A stretch of DNA of 64,000 nt from Jannaschia pohangensis (lineage in GTDB: Bacteria > Pseudomonadota > Alphaproteobacteria > Rhodobacterales > Rhodobacteraceae): positions 1,301,925 to 1,365,924 of the forward strand of contig NZ_FORA01000001.1 in assembly GCF_900113875.1 (NCBI RefSeq), in the 5' to 3' direction. This document shows, piece by piece, positions 17,574-27,568 of this stretch; the first letter of the stretch is position 1; the number at the start of each line of letters is the position of its first letter. The position numbers were made by a program, and so were the translations under genes. Below the pieces are notes generated by a model, which had not been told where the DNA came from, did not search any database, and was given only the letters and a program-made list of their open reading frames with translations.

Positions 17574-20500
17574 TGCTGCGCCGCACCCTCCTTCCCCTCT
17601 GCCTCGTGGCCGGTCTGGCCCTGACGCCCCCCGTCCCCGCCCAGGATGCGCAGGAGGAACGGGATCGCGGCTTCATCGTCGCCCTGATCGAGGACAATCT
17701 TGCGTCACCCGGCCTTTCGGTCCGCATCGACGGCTTCGACGGCGCCCTGTCGTCGCGCGCGACGCTGGAACGGTTGCAGGTATCCGACGAGTCCGGCGTC
17801 TGGCTGACGCTGGAAAATGTCGTGCTCGACTGGAACCGGTCGGCGTTGCTGCGGGGCCGTCTGGAAGTCTCCGAATTGTCCGCCGCGCGCATCGTGGTCG
17901 AGCGCGCGCCCCTTCCCGCCGAAGGGATCGAGGCATTGCCCGACGCCGGGGCCTCGGGCTTCTCGCTGCCCAACCTGCCGGTATCGGTGCAGATCGACGC
18001 GCTTCAGGCGGAACGGATCGAATTGGGCGCACCTCTTTTGGGCCAGGAAATGGCTTTGTCGCTCGACGCCTCAGCGCGTCTGGCCGACGGATCGGGGGCT
18101 GCCGTCATTGCCGCCGAACGGCTGGACGGGACGCTCGGCAACTTTGCCATCGATGTGGCTTATGACGCCGCCGAGACCACGCTGGCCGTCGATCTCGACA
18201 TCTCCGAAGCCGCCGGAGGCGTCGCCGCAACACTGCTGCAATTGCCGGGCCGCCCCGCGATCCGCCTGACTGTCGACGGCAATGGGCCCCTCGACGCCTT
18301 CGCCGCCGATGTGGCCGTCGCCTCGGACGGGCAGGAACGTCTGGCCGGGCAGGTTCGCCTTTCCGGCACCGACGAAGGTCGTCTGTTCGATGTTGACCTT
18401 GGTGGCGACGTCACCGCTCTGTTCGCACCTCGCTATCAGCCGTTCTTCGGCGACGATGTGGCACTTGTGGCGCGCGGTCTGCAACGCCCCGACGGGCGGC
18501 TCGATCTCCAGACGCTGCAGATCGACACGCAGGCTCTGAAACTTGCGGGCGAGGCCCGTCTGGGCGCGGATGGCTGGCCCGTCTATCTCGACGTGACCGG
18601 ACAGGTTGAGGCGGCGGACGGCACCCCCGTCCTTCTGCCCACGGGCGAGGCCAGCACCCTTAGGCGTGCCGATCTTCTGATCCGCCACGATGCGGCTGTC
18701 TCGGACAATTGGACGCTGGAGATGTCGGCTATCGACTACGCCGCGGCGACCGTGGAGCTCGAAAACCTGGCTGTGTCGGGCAGCGGTATCCTGAGCCGAA
18801 GCGACGGCGCCGTCGACCGCGCCACCGCCAGCCTGAGCGCCGCCCTCGCAGGCCTCGACCTTTCCGACCCGGATCTCGCCACCGCCCTGGGCCGCGACAT
18901 GACCCTGTTGACGTCGGTCGCCTGGACTGCCGGACAGCCGGTGCGACTGGACGATCTGGACCTGTCGGCGGGCGGTCTTGGCCTGACCGGCGCAGTCGAA
19001 ATCGACGGGACAGACCCCGAAATGCCGCTGACGATCTCCCCCGATCTGGTGGCACAGGTCGCGGACCTGTCCCGTCTGGCGGGTCTGGCCGGGCTCGATC
19101 TGGCCGGAGCCGGAGAGATCACGGCCTCGGGCGACTACGCACCTCTGGCGGGGACATTCGATCTGGCGCTCGGGGCCGAGACCCGGGGTCTGGCCATCGG
19201 GATCGCTCAGGCCGATGCCGTCCTTCAGGGCGAAAGCGCGCTGACCATCGCCGCCCGTCGCACCGTGGACGGCACCTTCGTGGACACCCTGCGTCTGTCG
19301 AACGACCAGATTCTGGCCGAAGGGTCGGTCCGCCTCTTGGCCGAAGATTCGGCCCCCCGACTTCAGGGCCAATCAAGCAGTGCGCGGCTTGAGGCGCGGC
19401 TGATGGACGGCACCGTCCTTGACCCCCGACTGAACGGCGAAGTGGCCGTCGCCGCCGATCTCACCCAGAACGAGGCGGGGGCCTGGCAGGGAACGCTCGA
19501 TGCGGTCGCACCCGAGGGCGTGACCCTGTCGGCAAGCGGCCTCTTGACCGGCAACGCCCCTGCCGTCGACTTTTCCGCCTCCGTGCCCCGGATCGAGCCT
19601 TTCGCACCCGGTGTTCCCGGCAGCCTGGGCCTGACCGGACAGGCGGCGGCAAATGATGGCATCTGGTCCGTCGACGCGGTTCTGGCGGGGCCCTGGGACG
19701 TCATCGCTCAGGTGTCCGGCCCGGTCACCGGACCGTCGCCCGACATCGCCTTCGCCGCGCGCCTGCCCGACCTGACCGCGCCGGTCCCCGCCTTGGCCGA
19801 CATGCCTGCGCTGGCGGGCCCCGTCGCGCTCGAAGGGAATCTGACGCAAGCCAGCGGGATCTGGCAACTCGACAGCCGGGTTTCCGCGCCGTCCGACATC
19901 ACCCTGCGGGCGCGCGGTCCGATCACCGGCGACGATGCAAGGCTCGAATTCGCGGCGACGGTGCCGCAGGTGCAGGATTTCGTCCCGGCCGTCGAAGGAC
20001 GGCTGGATCTGGACGGGGCACTGGCCAAGATGGGGGCCGATTGGGCCGTGGATCTGACGGCGCGCGGCCCCTATGACGCCCGGGTGACGGCGCAATCGGT
20101 GCTGACCCGCGCGCCGCTCGCCATCGGGTTCACCGCCGATCTGCCCCGCCTTGCCCCGCTGGCCCCCGTGCCCGGCGGCCTGTCGGTCAGCGGCGAGGCG
20201 CTACAGACCGAAACCGGCTGGCGCGTCGATGTGGACGGCACCGGTCCCTATGCCGCGACGCTGGATGCGACGGCTGTGCTGGCCGATGGCACACCTTCGG
20301 TCACGGTTGAAGGCCAGATCCCCGATTCCTCGGCCTTGGCGCCCCAATTGCGCGGGCCGCTCAACTACGACGCGCAGGCGACACAGGTCGACGGAGCCTG
20401 GCGCTTGGTGGCCAGCGTCGACGGAGCCCAGGGCCTTGCGGCCGAGGTCGAGGGGATCGCAACCGGTCCTGCCGCCGACCTGGACCTGCGGGTGAATGTC

Positions 20501-22132
20501 GCCAATGTCGCGCCTTTCGCGCCCGGCCTGAACGGGCCTCTGCGCGCCACGGGTCGGCTGTTCCAGCAGGGCGGCGGCTGGAACCTGGACGCGGACGCAA
20601 GTGGGCCCCTGGGGTCGACCCTGACGGCCTCGGGCGTTCTGACAGGTGCTGCCCCTTCGGCGCGCTTCTCGCTTGCGGTGCCTGATATCGGGCCGCTGGT
20701 GCCCGACATCTCGGGCCCGCTGCGCGTCGCGGGCACGGCGCGCCAGGCTGGAAGCGATTGGGACGTGGATATCGACGTCGACGGCCCTTCGGGAACCAAT
20801 GCCGCCGTCGCGGGCCGTATCGCCGGGGGCGGGCAGCTTGACCTGTCGGTGACGGGGTCCGCGCCCCTGGGGCTGGCCAATGCCGCCCTCGCCCCGCAGC
20901 GGCTGGCCGGGGTGGCGCAATTCGATCTGACGGTGAACGGCCCGCCGGGACTGAACGCCGTTTCGGGCACGATTTCCACCTCGGGTGCGGCCCTCTCGAT
21001 CCCCTCGGTCCGCAACGGTCTCGAGGACATCAACGCAACCGTTACCTTGTCGAACGGTCAGGCCCAGATCGCGCTTGGGGCGACGCCGCAGAGCGGCGGG
21101 CGGGTCGATGTGTCGGGGCCGGTAACGCTCTCGGCGCCGTTCAATGCCGATCTGTCGGCGGTGTTCGAGACGCGGGTAGAGGACCCGTCGCTCTACACAG
21201 CCGTGGTTCAGGGCGACATCCGGGTCAACGGACCGTTGACCGGTGGCGCATCCATCGGCGGGACGATCACCATCCCCGAAGCGGAAATCGCCGTTCCGTC
21301 TTCGGGACTGACGGCCGTGGGGGAATTGCCCGAGGTCACCCATCTGGGCGCGATCCGCCCGGTGCAGCGCACGCTGGCACGCGCGGGGCAAGGGCTTGAA
21401 CCTGCACCGCGTGACGCCAACGGGCGCAACGGGCCGGTCTATGGCCTCGACATCACGATCAATGCGCCGGGCCGCATTTTCGTCCGGGGACGCGGTCTGG
21501 ACGCGGAACTGGGTGGCACGCTCACCCTTCGGGGTACGACCGCGAACACCGTGACGGCGGGTGGCTTCGAGCTGGTGCGCGGACGCATCGACATCCTGCA
21601 ACAGCGCTTCGATCTTGACGAGGGGACCATCGGTTTTGCCGGTGGTCTGGTGCCCAATATCCGGCTGGTCGCCGTGACCGAAACCGATACGATCACCGCT
21701 TCCATCGTGGTCGAAGGGCCCGCGGATGCGCTGGAGGTGAAATTCGAGAGCACGCCCGACGTGCCACAGGAAGAAATCGTCGCCCAGATCTTCTTTGGCC
21801 GCGACCTGAGCCAGCTTTCTCCCCTGCAGGCGCTGCAACTGGCCAATTCGGTGGCGACGCTGGCGGGTCGGGGCAATGGCGGCCTGCTGGAAAAGCTGCG
21901 CGGCAATGCGGGGCTGGACGATCTGGACGTAACCACCGATGACGAGGGCAACGTCGCGCTGCGGGCGGGCAAATACGTCTCGGACAACGTCTATACCGAT
22001 GTGCAGATCGACCAGAACGGGGATGCCGCGATTTCACTCAACCTCGATGTGACGCCGAATCTGACGGTGCGCGGCTCGACCGGCGCGAATGGCGGCACGT
22101 CCCTCGGCGTCTTCTTCGAGAAGGACTATTGA
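17573..22132 (+). CDS. tamB: translocation and assembly module protein TamB (AsmA-like)
   Basis: 1519 residues, the size expected for TamB. An N-terminal membrane/signal segment (RRTLLPLCLVAGLALTPPVPA) is followed by a very long, repetitive beta-rich region with recurring phrases such as QVSGPVTGPSPDI and RARGPITGDDARLEF, consistent with the hydrophobic-groove repeats that bridge the periplasm. The C-terminal DUF490 domain includes YGLDITINAPGRIFVRGRGL, GGFELVRGRIDILQQRFDL, and QEEIVAQIFFGRDLSQLSPL, and ends GTSLGVFFEKDY. Coupled to tamA (TGATG) and to the pqi genes downstream, which suggests a shared role in moving lipid between the membranes. Confidence 0.95.
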   Translation: MLRRTLLPLCLVAGLALTPPVPAQDAQEERDRGFIVALIEDNLASPGLSVRIDGFDGALSSRATLERLQVSDESGVWLTLENVVLDWNRSALLRGRLEVSELSAARIVVERAPLPAEGIEALPDAGASGFSLPNLPVSVQIDALQAERIELGAPLLGQEMALSLDASARLADGSGAAVIAAERLDGTLGNFAIDVAYDAAETTLAVDLDISEAAGGVAATLLQLPGRPAIRLTVDGNGPLDAFAADVAVASDGQERLAGQVRLSGTDEGRLFDVDLGGDVTALFAPRYQPFFGDDVALVARGLQRPDGRLDLQTLQIDTQALKLAGEARLGADGWPVYLDVTGQVEAADGTPVLLPTGEASTLRRADLLIRHDAAVSDNWTLEMSAIDYAAATVELENLAVSGSGILSRSDGAVDRATASLSAALAGLDLSDPDLATALGRDMTLLTSVAWTAGQPVRLDDLDLSAGGLGLTGAVEIDGTDPEMPLTISPDLVAQVADLSRLAGLAGLDLAGAGEITASGDYAPLAGTFDLALGAETRGLAIGIAQADAVLQGESALTIAARRTVDGTFVDTLRLSNDQILAEGSVRLLAEDSAPRLQGQSSSARLEARLMDGTVLDPRLNGEVAVAADLTQNEAGAWQGTLDAVAPEGVTLSASGLLTGNAPAVDFSASVPRIEPFAPGVPGSLGLTGQAAANDGIWSVDAVLAGPWDVIAQVSGPVTGPSPDIAFAARLPDLTAPVPALADMPALAGPVALEGNLTQASGIWQLDSRVSAPSDITLRARGPITGDDARLEFAATVPQVQDFVPAVEGRLDLDGALAKMGADWAVDLTARGPYDARVTAQSVLTRAPLAIGFTADLPRLAPLAPVPGGLSVSGEALQTETGWRVDVDGTGPYAATLDATAVLADGTPSVTVEGQIPDSSALAPQLRGPLNYDAQATQVDGAWRLVASVDGAQGLAAEVEGIATGPAADLDLRVNVANVAPFAPGLNGPLRATGRLFQQGGGWNLDADASGPLGSTLTASGVLTGAAPSARFSLAVPDIGPLVPDISGPLRVAGTARQAGSDWDVDIDVDGPSGTNAAVAGRIAGGGQLDLSVTGSAPLGLANAALAPQRLAGVAQFDLTVNGPPGLNAVSGTISTSGAALSIPSVRNGLEDINATVTLSNGQAQIALGATPQSGGRVDVSGPVTLSAPFNADLSAVFETRVEDPSLYTAVVQGDIRVNGPLTGGASIGGTITIPEAEIAVPSSGLTAVGELPEVTHLGAIRPVQRTLARAGQGLEPAPRDANGRNGPVYGLDITINAPGRIFVRGRGLDAELGGTLTLRGTTANTVTAGGFELVRGRIDILQQRFDLDEGTIGFAGGLVPNIRLVAVTETDTITASIVVEGPADALEVKFESTPDVPQEEIVAQIFFGRDLSQLSPLQALQLANSVATLAGRGNGGLLEKLRGNAGLDDLDVTTDDEGNVALRAGKYVSDNVYTDVQIDQNGDAAISLNLDVTPNLTVRGSTGANGGTSLGVFFEKDY

Positions 22133-22752
22133 TGGAGGCGGGCGACGATCTTGTCTGCTGTCCCGTTTGCGATGCGCTGCACCGGGTCGGCGAGGTCGAC
22201 GATGACACACGGGTGCGCTGCATCCGCTGCAACACGGTCATCGCGGTCGGGCGACCCGAGGCGATCCTGCGGATCGTCGTGCTGGCATCCACGGCCCTGA
22301 TCCTGATGACGATCGTGGTGTTCTATCCCTTTCTGGAACTGCGCAACGGCATCTTCACCAGCAAGGCCTCGGTCTTCCAGACGGTAATGAGCTTCAGCGA
22401 GGGCGTCATGGCGCCCCTGTCCATCGCGGTGGCGTTCTTCGTCATCGTCCTGCCGGTCGCGCGGCTGATGGCTCTTCTCTGGGCGCTGTTCCCTCTATCT
22501 ATCGGGGCAAAACCGCTCCGGGGCGCGCGGACGATGCTCCGTTGGGCCGAGATCCTGAAGCCCTGGGCCATGGCCGAAATCTTCATGGTCGGCGTGGCCG
22601 TCGCCCTGATAAAGCTGGCGGACCTCGCCACCCTGAGCATGGGGCCGGCTTTCTGGTCATTCGCGGCCATCGTCTTCATAACGGCCCTCAAAGACACACA
22701 GATGAGTAAACATTCGATATGGACGGCACTGGACACGGCGCAGAGAACCTGA
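22132..22752 (+). CDS. pqiA: PqiA-type membrane protein, first domain
   Basis: 206 residues from the ATG at 22132, sharing a base with the tamB stop. A zinc-ribbon-like CPVCDALHRVGEV...VRCIRCN motif starts the protein, followed by four hydrophobic helices (LRIVVLASTALILMTIVVFYP; APLSIAVAFFVIVLPVARL; MAEIFMVGVAVALIKLADL; AFWSFAAIVFITAL). In E. coli PqiA is one chain carrying two such domains; here each domain is a separate gene, the two overlapping by 34 bases. PqiA is the inner-membrane partner of the MCE protein PqiB. Confidence 0.88.
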   Translation: MEAGDDLVCCPVCDALHRVGEVDDDTRVRCIRCNTVIAVGRPEAILRIVVLASTALILMTIVVFYPFLELRNGIFTSKASVFQTVMSFSEGVMAPLSIAVAFFVIVLPVARLMALLWALFPLSIGAKPLRGARTMLRWAEILKPWAMAEIFMVGVAVALIKLADLATLSMGPAFWSFAAIVFITALKDTQMSKHSIWTALDTAQRT

Positions 22753-23366
22753 AGGCGCTGACGGCGCTGGATGCGGGGCTTGTCGGCTGCCGCCATTGCA
22801 CCCGTGTGGCCCCGCTCGGGGCAACCATCTGCACGCGCTGCGGTGGCGCCCTCGAAAGCCGGGATCGCACGTCGATGCAACGGGTCTGGGCCTGGTGGCT
22901 GGTGGGTCTGCTGTTCTTCATCCCGGCCAATCTCTATCCGATGCTGATCACCCAGACCGTGGGGCGCGCCAGCGAGGCGACGATCGTCGGCGGCGTGATC
23001 GAGCTGGCGCAGCACGGGGCCTACGGTGTCGCCGGGATCGTCTTCTTTGCCTCGATCATCATCCCGGTCGGCAAGTTCATCGCCATCGGTTATCTGGCCC
23101 TGATCGTGCGCAAACCGCATGGACACAAACCCAAGAGCCTTCTGCATCTGTTCGAAGTCGTCGAATGGATCGGACGCTGGTCCATGATCGACGTCTTCGT
23201 GGTTGCCATCCTTGTGGCACTCGTGCAGTTCAACTTGCTGGCGACAATTAACCCGGGCATAGCCGCCGTCTGCTTTGCCCTTTCCGTCGTCTTTACAATG
23301 CTGTCCGCGCTGTCCTTCGACAGCCGACGCATCTGGGACCAGATCGAGACCATTGCCGATGAATGA
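22719..23366 (+). CDS. pqiA: PqiA-type membrane protein, second domain
   Basis: 215 residues, a second PqiA domain: CRHCTRVAPLGATICTRCG zinc-ribbon-like motif near residue 24, then four helices including WWLVGLLFFIPANLYPMLI, the characteristic PANLYPM motif of the family, and GIVFFASIIIPVGKFIAIGYL. It begins inside the previous gene (34-base overlap) and its stop overlaps the pqiB start by 8 bases, so the three are translationally coupled. It probably forms a heteromer with the first PqiA protein. Confidence 0.9.
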   Translation: MDGTGHGAENLKALTALDAGLVGCRHCTRVAPLGATICTRCGGALESRDRTSMQRVWAWWLVGLLFFIPANLYPMLITQTVGRASEATIVGGVIELAQHGAYGVAGIVFFASIIIPVGKFIAIGYLALIVRKPHGHKPKSLLHLFEVVEWIGRWSMIDVFVVAILVALVQFNLLATINPGIAAVCFALSVVFTMLSALSFDSRRIWDQIETIADE

Positions 23367-25803
23367 TACTCCCGAAATTCCCGCCGCCCCCAAGGTGGAG
23401 AAACGCGCCAGCCGTCGCGGGATGATCTCGGCCGTCTGGCTTGTTCCGATCATCGCGATCCTGGTGGCGCTGGCCATCGGGTATCAGTCGTGGTCGCAGC
23501 GCGGCGTCCTGATCACGGTCTCCTTTCCGGACGCTTCGGGTGTGACCGCAGGCGCGACGACCCTGCGCTACCGCGAAGTCGTGGTCGGCGTGGTGGAAGA
23601 GGTGGGCTTCACCTCCGACCTGCGCCGCGTCAACGCCTTCATCCGTGTCAACAAGGACATCGCACCCTTCCTCGACGAGGACGCCAGCTTCTGGGTGGTC
23701 CAGCCCGAGGTGAGCGCGCGCGGCGTCCAGGGCCTCAACACCATTCTGTCGGGCACCTATATCGAAGGGACCTGGGACAACCGCATTGGCCAGGCGGTCA
23801 CCGAATTCCTCGGCGACGAACGCGCGCCCATTGTGCCGCCGGGCGTCCGGGGGACAGCCATCGTGCTGCGCGCCCGCGACAGCAGCCGCTTGGGGCCGGG
23901 CGCGCCGATCCTCTATCGCGGGATCGAAGTGGGCCAGGTGGCCGAGCCGCGGCTGTCGCCCGACGGCACCGAAGTGCGCGTCGATGCCTTCGTCCTCTAC
24001 CCCTACGATCGCAGGCTTTCAACGGCGACCCGGTTCTGGGACGCCTCGGGCGTGTCAGCCACCCTTGGGGCGGGCGGGGTCGAGTTGCGGATCGGCTCCA
24101 TCGCGTCGATCCTCGAAGGTGGTGTGAACTTCGACACCCTGATCTCGGGCGGCGACCCGATCAGAACGGGTCACGTCTATTCCATCTTCGATGATGAGGA
24201 TTCAGCCCGCGCCTCGACCTTCGACTCGCAGTCGCTGCGGTCTGTCCGCGTCTCGGCCCTGTTCCCGGCTGCGGCATCGGGCCTGACCGAAGGATCGCCC
24301 ATTCGCTATCGCGGCGTCCGTGTCGGCGTCGTGTCCGACATTACCGGCTTCATCCGTCCCGACGACCCGTCGGGTCAGGTGCAGCTTCTGGCCGTCATGT
24401 CATTGCAGCCCGTCAAGATGGGGCTGGAGACGATGACGAACGATCTGCAAGGCATCGACTTCATCGGAAATCTGGTGCGTCAAGGGATGCGGGCCAAGCT
24501 GGTCTCGACCTCCATCCTGGGCGGGGATCTGGCCATTGACCTGATCAACGATCCCGAGGCGCTTCCCGATGTCGGGCTGGAGATCGGCGTTGCCGCCACA
24601 CCCCTTGTCCCGACACTGGACGCGGACATCCAGGGCCTGACGGCCAGCGCGGAATCGGTGCTGGAGCGGATCAACGAACTGCCCATCGAGGAACTTCTGG
24701 CCTCGGCGACGACGCTTCTGGACAACGTGAACCGCATCGCGGGCGACGCGGACACACGCGCCATACCATCCGAGGCGCTGGCCCTGCTGACGGACGCGCG
24801 CGGATTGGTGCGCGACGGTCGCGGCATCATCTCGTCTCCGCAGGTGGCCAGCGTGCTGGCCGACGTCCAGACCATCGCGGCGGACGTGCGCGAGGTGACG
24901 GCGGCGCTCAACGATCTGGCGTTGCCCACGATCCTGTCCGAAACCCTGACCGCGACTGCTGAGGCGGCCCGGAACGTGGCGGCTGGCACTGTCGCTCTGG
25001 ATGAACTCACGGCCAGTGTGCAGACCCTCGTGGCCGATGCGGACGCTCTGATCACCTCGCAGGAGGTGCAGGCCCTGCCCGGCGCGGCACTCGGCCTTCT
25101 GGAGGATGGGCGCGGCCTGCTCAACTCCGACGAGGTCGAGACGATCCTGACCGAACTTGCCGTGGTCAGTGCCGATATCCGCGTCATCACGCAGCAACTG
25201 GCGCAGCAGGAGGCCGCGGCCCGCCTGACCGCCGCCCTCGATGCCGCCGCCGAAGCGGCGACCAGCGTCGCGCGCGGAACCGCCAACCTGCCCGAACTGT
25301 CCCAATCGGCCGAGCGCGTGCTGGCCGAGGCAGAGGCCTTGGGTCAGAACCTCAACACTCTGACCGAAAAGGCAAACCAGCTGGCCCTGGACGAGCTGGT
25401 CAATGCGACGACCGACCTGATGACGACCGCCGACGCCTTCCTGTCGTCGGACGAGGCGGACGACGTGCCGATCGTTCTGGCGGCGACGCTCGAAGAGCTG
25501 CGCCTGACCATCGAGACGATCCGGACGGGTGGCACGCTCGACAACCTGAACACGACGCTGCGGTCCGCCGCCGGTGCCGCCGACAGCATCCGCGTCGCAT
25601 CGGGCGATCTGCCCGCCTTGGTGAACCGGTTGCAGACACTCACGACACAGGCGGGCACTTTGCTTGGCACCTATTCCGACGGCAGCCGGGTCAATACGGA
25701 GCTCTTTGCCGCCCTTCGCGCCGCCACGCGCGCCGCCGAGGACGTCAGCTCGCTTGCCCGGACGATCGAACGCAATCCCAATTCCTTGCTGCTAGGACGG
25801 TGA
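23359..25803 (+). CDS. pqiB: MCE-domain lipid transport protein PqiB
   Basis: 814 residues from the ATG at 23359. A single N-terminal helix (MISAVWLVPIIAILVALAIG, residues 22-41) anchors it in the inner membrane. Three MCE repeats follow, seen as VTAGATTLRYREVVVGVVEE near 60, RLGPGAPILYRGIEVGQVAE near 180 and LTEGSPIRYRGVRVGVVSDI near 310. The C-terminal 400 residues are low-complexity, Ala/Leu-rich and helical, predicted to form the coiled needle that spans the periplasm as in PqiB. The tail is longer than in the E. coli protein (about 546 residues in total), so the bridge may be longer or a YebT-like variant. Confidence 0.92.
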   Translation: MNDTPEIPAAPKVEKRASRRGMISAVWLVPIIAILVALAIGYQSWSQRGVLITVSFPDASGVTAGATTLRYREVVVGVVEEVGFTSDLRRVNAFIRVNKDIAPFLDEDASFWVVQPEVSARGVQGLNTILSGTYIEGTWDNRIGQAVTEFLGDERAPIVPPGVRGTAIVLRARDSSRLGPGAPILYRGIEVGQVAEPRLSPDGTEVRVDAFVLYPYDRRLSTATRFWDASGVSATLGAGGVELRIGSIASILEGGVNFDTLISGGDPIRTGHVYSIFDDEDSARASTFDSQSLRSVRVSALFPAAASGLTEGSPIRYRGVRVGVVSDITGFIRPDDPSGQVQLLAVMSLQPVKMGLETMTNDLQGIDFIGNLVRQGMRAKLVSTSILGGDLAIDLINDPEALPDVGLEIGVAATPLVPTLDADIQGLTASAESVLERINELPIEELLASATTLLDNVNRIAGDADTRAIPSEALALLTDARGLVRDGRGIISSPQVASVLADVQTIAADVREVTAALNDLALPTILSETLTATAEAARNVAAGTVALDELTASVQTLVADADALITSQEVQALPGAALGLLEDGRGLLNSDEVETILTELAVVSADIRVITQQLAQQEAAARLTAALDAAAEAATSVARGTANLPELSQSAERVLAEAEALGQNLNTLTEKANQLALDELVNATTDLMTTADAFLSSDEADDVPIVLAATLEELRLTIETIRTGGTLDNLNTTLRSAAGAADSIRVASGDLPALVNRLQTLTTQAGTLLGTYSDGSRVNTELFAALRAATRAAEDVSSLARTIERNPNSLLLGR

Positions 25804-25807
25804 TCCC

Positions 25808-26362
25808 ATGACCCTGACCTTTTCCCGTCTGCTCCTGCCGCTGGCCCTGACCCTGTCGGCCTGTGGCCAGACGCAGTATTTCGCGCCGCCACCCGTGACG
25901 ACCGATCTGCGCGTGAACGTGCGGGCCGCGACCGTGCAGGTAAACGAGGTTTCGATCCCGGAATACGCGGTCAATCAGGAGATTCCGATCCAGCAGGCCG
26001 ACGGCAGCCTGACGACAGACACTGACCGTCTGTGGGCCGATCTGCCCGACCGCGCCATGCAGGCCGCGCTGGCCCGGCACCTCAATACGATCACCGACGC
26101 CCGCGTCGCCGCCGAACCCTGGCCCCTGTCCGGGTTCCCCGAGGTCGAACTGTCGATCTTCGTCGAGGACATGATCGTGCGGGCGAATGGCACGCTCAGC
26201 CTGACGGGCACCTATGCCATCAAGTCCGAGACCGGGCGCGACCGCATCCAGACCTTCGATCTGGCCGCGCCGGTGGTCGATCTGGCCAGCTATCCCGCCA
26301 TCTTGGCCGCCCATGAAGCGGCTTGGTTGCAACTTGCCGAAGCCGTCGCGCGGGACCTTTAG
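25808..26362 (+). CDS. pqiC: PqiC-like outer-membrane lipoprotein
   Basis: 184 residues with a lipoprotein signal peptide ending LALTLSAC|GQTQ, so Cys20 is the probable lipidated residue. The body (LRVNVRAATVQVNEVSIPEYAVN, SGFPEVELSIFVEDMIVRANG) matches the ABC-transport auxiliary / PqiC (YmbA) family. PqiC docks the PqiB needle at the outer membrane. It begins 4 bases after pqiB and ends the six-gene tamAB-pqi run. Confidence 0.88.
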   Translation: MTLTFSRLLLPLALTLSACGQTQYFAPPPVTTDLRVNVRAATVQVNEVSIPEYAVNQEIPIQQADGSLTTDTDRLWADLPDRAMQAALARHLNTITDARVAAEPWPLSGFPEVELSIFVEDMIVRANGTLSLTGTYAIKSETGRDRIQTFDLAAPVVDLASYPAILAAHEAAWLQLAEAVARDL

Positions 26363-26712
26363 GGCAACCTGCCCGTATCAGCATCAAAACGGCAGGTCGT
26401 TGGACGACAGGTCGTCGTCTTGACGGCATTCCCGGACCCGGATGCGATGCTGGCAAGACTGACCACGGCGGGACGTCTCACCGGGGTGACGCAACGACGG
26501 TTTTGCGTTCTTCCCCCCAATGGTTGGCCCGCGCCACCCGAAGGCCGCAGACCCCTGTCTGTGTTTTGTCCATTTTGTAGGCAGACCTTGGCAGGAGGCA
26601 GCAAAGCAAACGGTTCTCGGCAGGATCGCGCCGCCCTCCAAGGCCGGTCGGAACTCGAATCGGCCCCATCGGTTCTATTGTTGAAGCGTTGGTCATCGTT
26701 AGGAGAGTCACC
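26363..26712. other. 350-bp intergenic region upstream of galU
   Basis: No convincing gene lies here. A 5-bp stem (GGGCA-ACC-TGCCC) follows the pqiC stop directly but lacks a T-run, so it is at most a weak terminator. The region presumably holds the galU promoter; I could not pick a reliable -35/-10 pair. A plus-strand reading that continues into galU in another frame has no family features and was rejected. Confidence 0.5.
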
Positions 26713-27558
26713 GTGCAAAATCTTGAAACTGTCGTTTTTCCCGTTGCAGGCCTTGGCACCCGGATGCTGCCGGCCACAAAGGTCACGCCCAAGGAGCTTT
26801 TGCCGGTCTATGATACGCCGCTTCTGCAATTCGCGGTGGAAGAAGCGTTGGACGCCGGGGCACGCCACCTGATTTTCGTGATCCATCCCGACAAGACCGC
26901 CATCGAGAGCTACATCCGCCCTGCTCCGGCGCTCGAGAAGACGCTGGTCGCATCCGGCAAGGAGGATCTTCTGCAAGCCGTTCGGCGCTGCACCACCCCG
27001 TCGGACGTCAAGGTGACCTTCGTCATGCAGCACGAACCGAAGGGGTTGGGCCATGCGGTCCATTGCGCCCTGCCAGAGGGTGCAACAGGCCCGGTCGGCA
27101 TCATCTTGCCGGACGATCTGATCCTCGGAGCGCCTTGCCTGACTGAGATGACGAACGCCTTCGATCCCGAAACGATGACCAGTCTTGTCGCGGCGCAGCA
27201 GGTGCCTCGCCAGAAGGTGTCGTCTTATGGTATCTTTGACTGCGATGACGACGGGTCGCAGACGACTGCGGCGCGCGGGTTCGTTGAAAAGCCCGCGCAG
27301 GACGACGCCCCCTCAACGCTTGCCGCTGTTGGGCGTTATATTCTGATGCCCGGGGTGTTCGACGTCCTGGGCACGACCGGTCAAGGGGCCGGGGGGGAAA
27401 TCCAACTTACGGACGCAATCGCCGACAGCGGCGGCGTTCATGCTTTCCGGTTCACCGGGCAGCGTTTCGACTGTGGCTCTGTCGATGGAATGGTGGACGC
27501 GACATTGGCGGTTCAAGCCATGCGCAAGCGCGCGCATTTGTCCTTCGCCGCCGAATGA
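26713..27558 (+). CDS. galU: UTP-glucose-1-phosphate uridylyltransferase
   Basis: 281 residues. The GTG at 26713 was chosen as start because AGGAG sits 7 bases upstream and the product then opens MQNLETVVFPVAGLGTRMLPATK, the nucleotide-binding signature of GalU. Other landmarks are KELLPVYDTPLLQFAVEEAL, GLGHAVHCALPEG, ILPDDLIL and GEIQLTDAI. It makes UDP-glucose from UTP and glucose-1-phosphate. Ten bases separate it from otsB, so here it most likely supplies the UDP-glucose used by OtsA. Confidence 0.95.
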   Translation: MQNLETVVFPVAGLGTRMLPATKVTPKELLPVYDTPLLQFAVEEALDAGARHLIFVIHPDKTAIESYIRPAPALEKTLVASGKEDLLQAVRRCTTPSDVKVTFVMQHEPKGLGHAVHCALPEGATGPVGIILPDDLILGAPCLTEMTNAFDPETMTSLVAAQQVPRQKVSSYGIFDCDDDGSQTTAARGFVEKPAQDDAPSTLAAVGRYILMPGVFDVLGTTGQGAGGEIQLTDAIADSGGVHAFRFTGQRFDCGSVDGMVDATLAVQAMRKRAHLSFAAE

Positions 27559-27568
27559 GGAGACCTTT

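Noticed and set aside
20201..21838. Minus-strand open frame of 545 codons inside tamB
   Set aside because: Antisense shadow of a strongly supported gene, with no ribosome site or domain.
26420..26872. Plus-strand reading of 150 codons before and into galU
   Set aside because: It overlaps galU in another frame and shows no recognisable domain; the GTG-started galU with AGGAG is far better supported.
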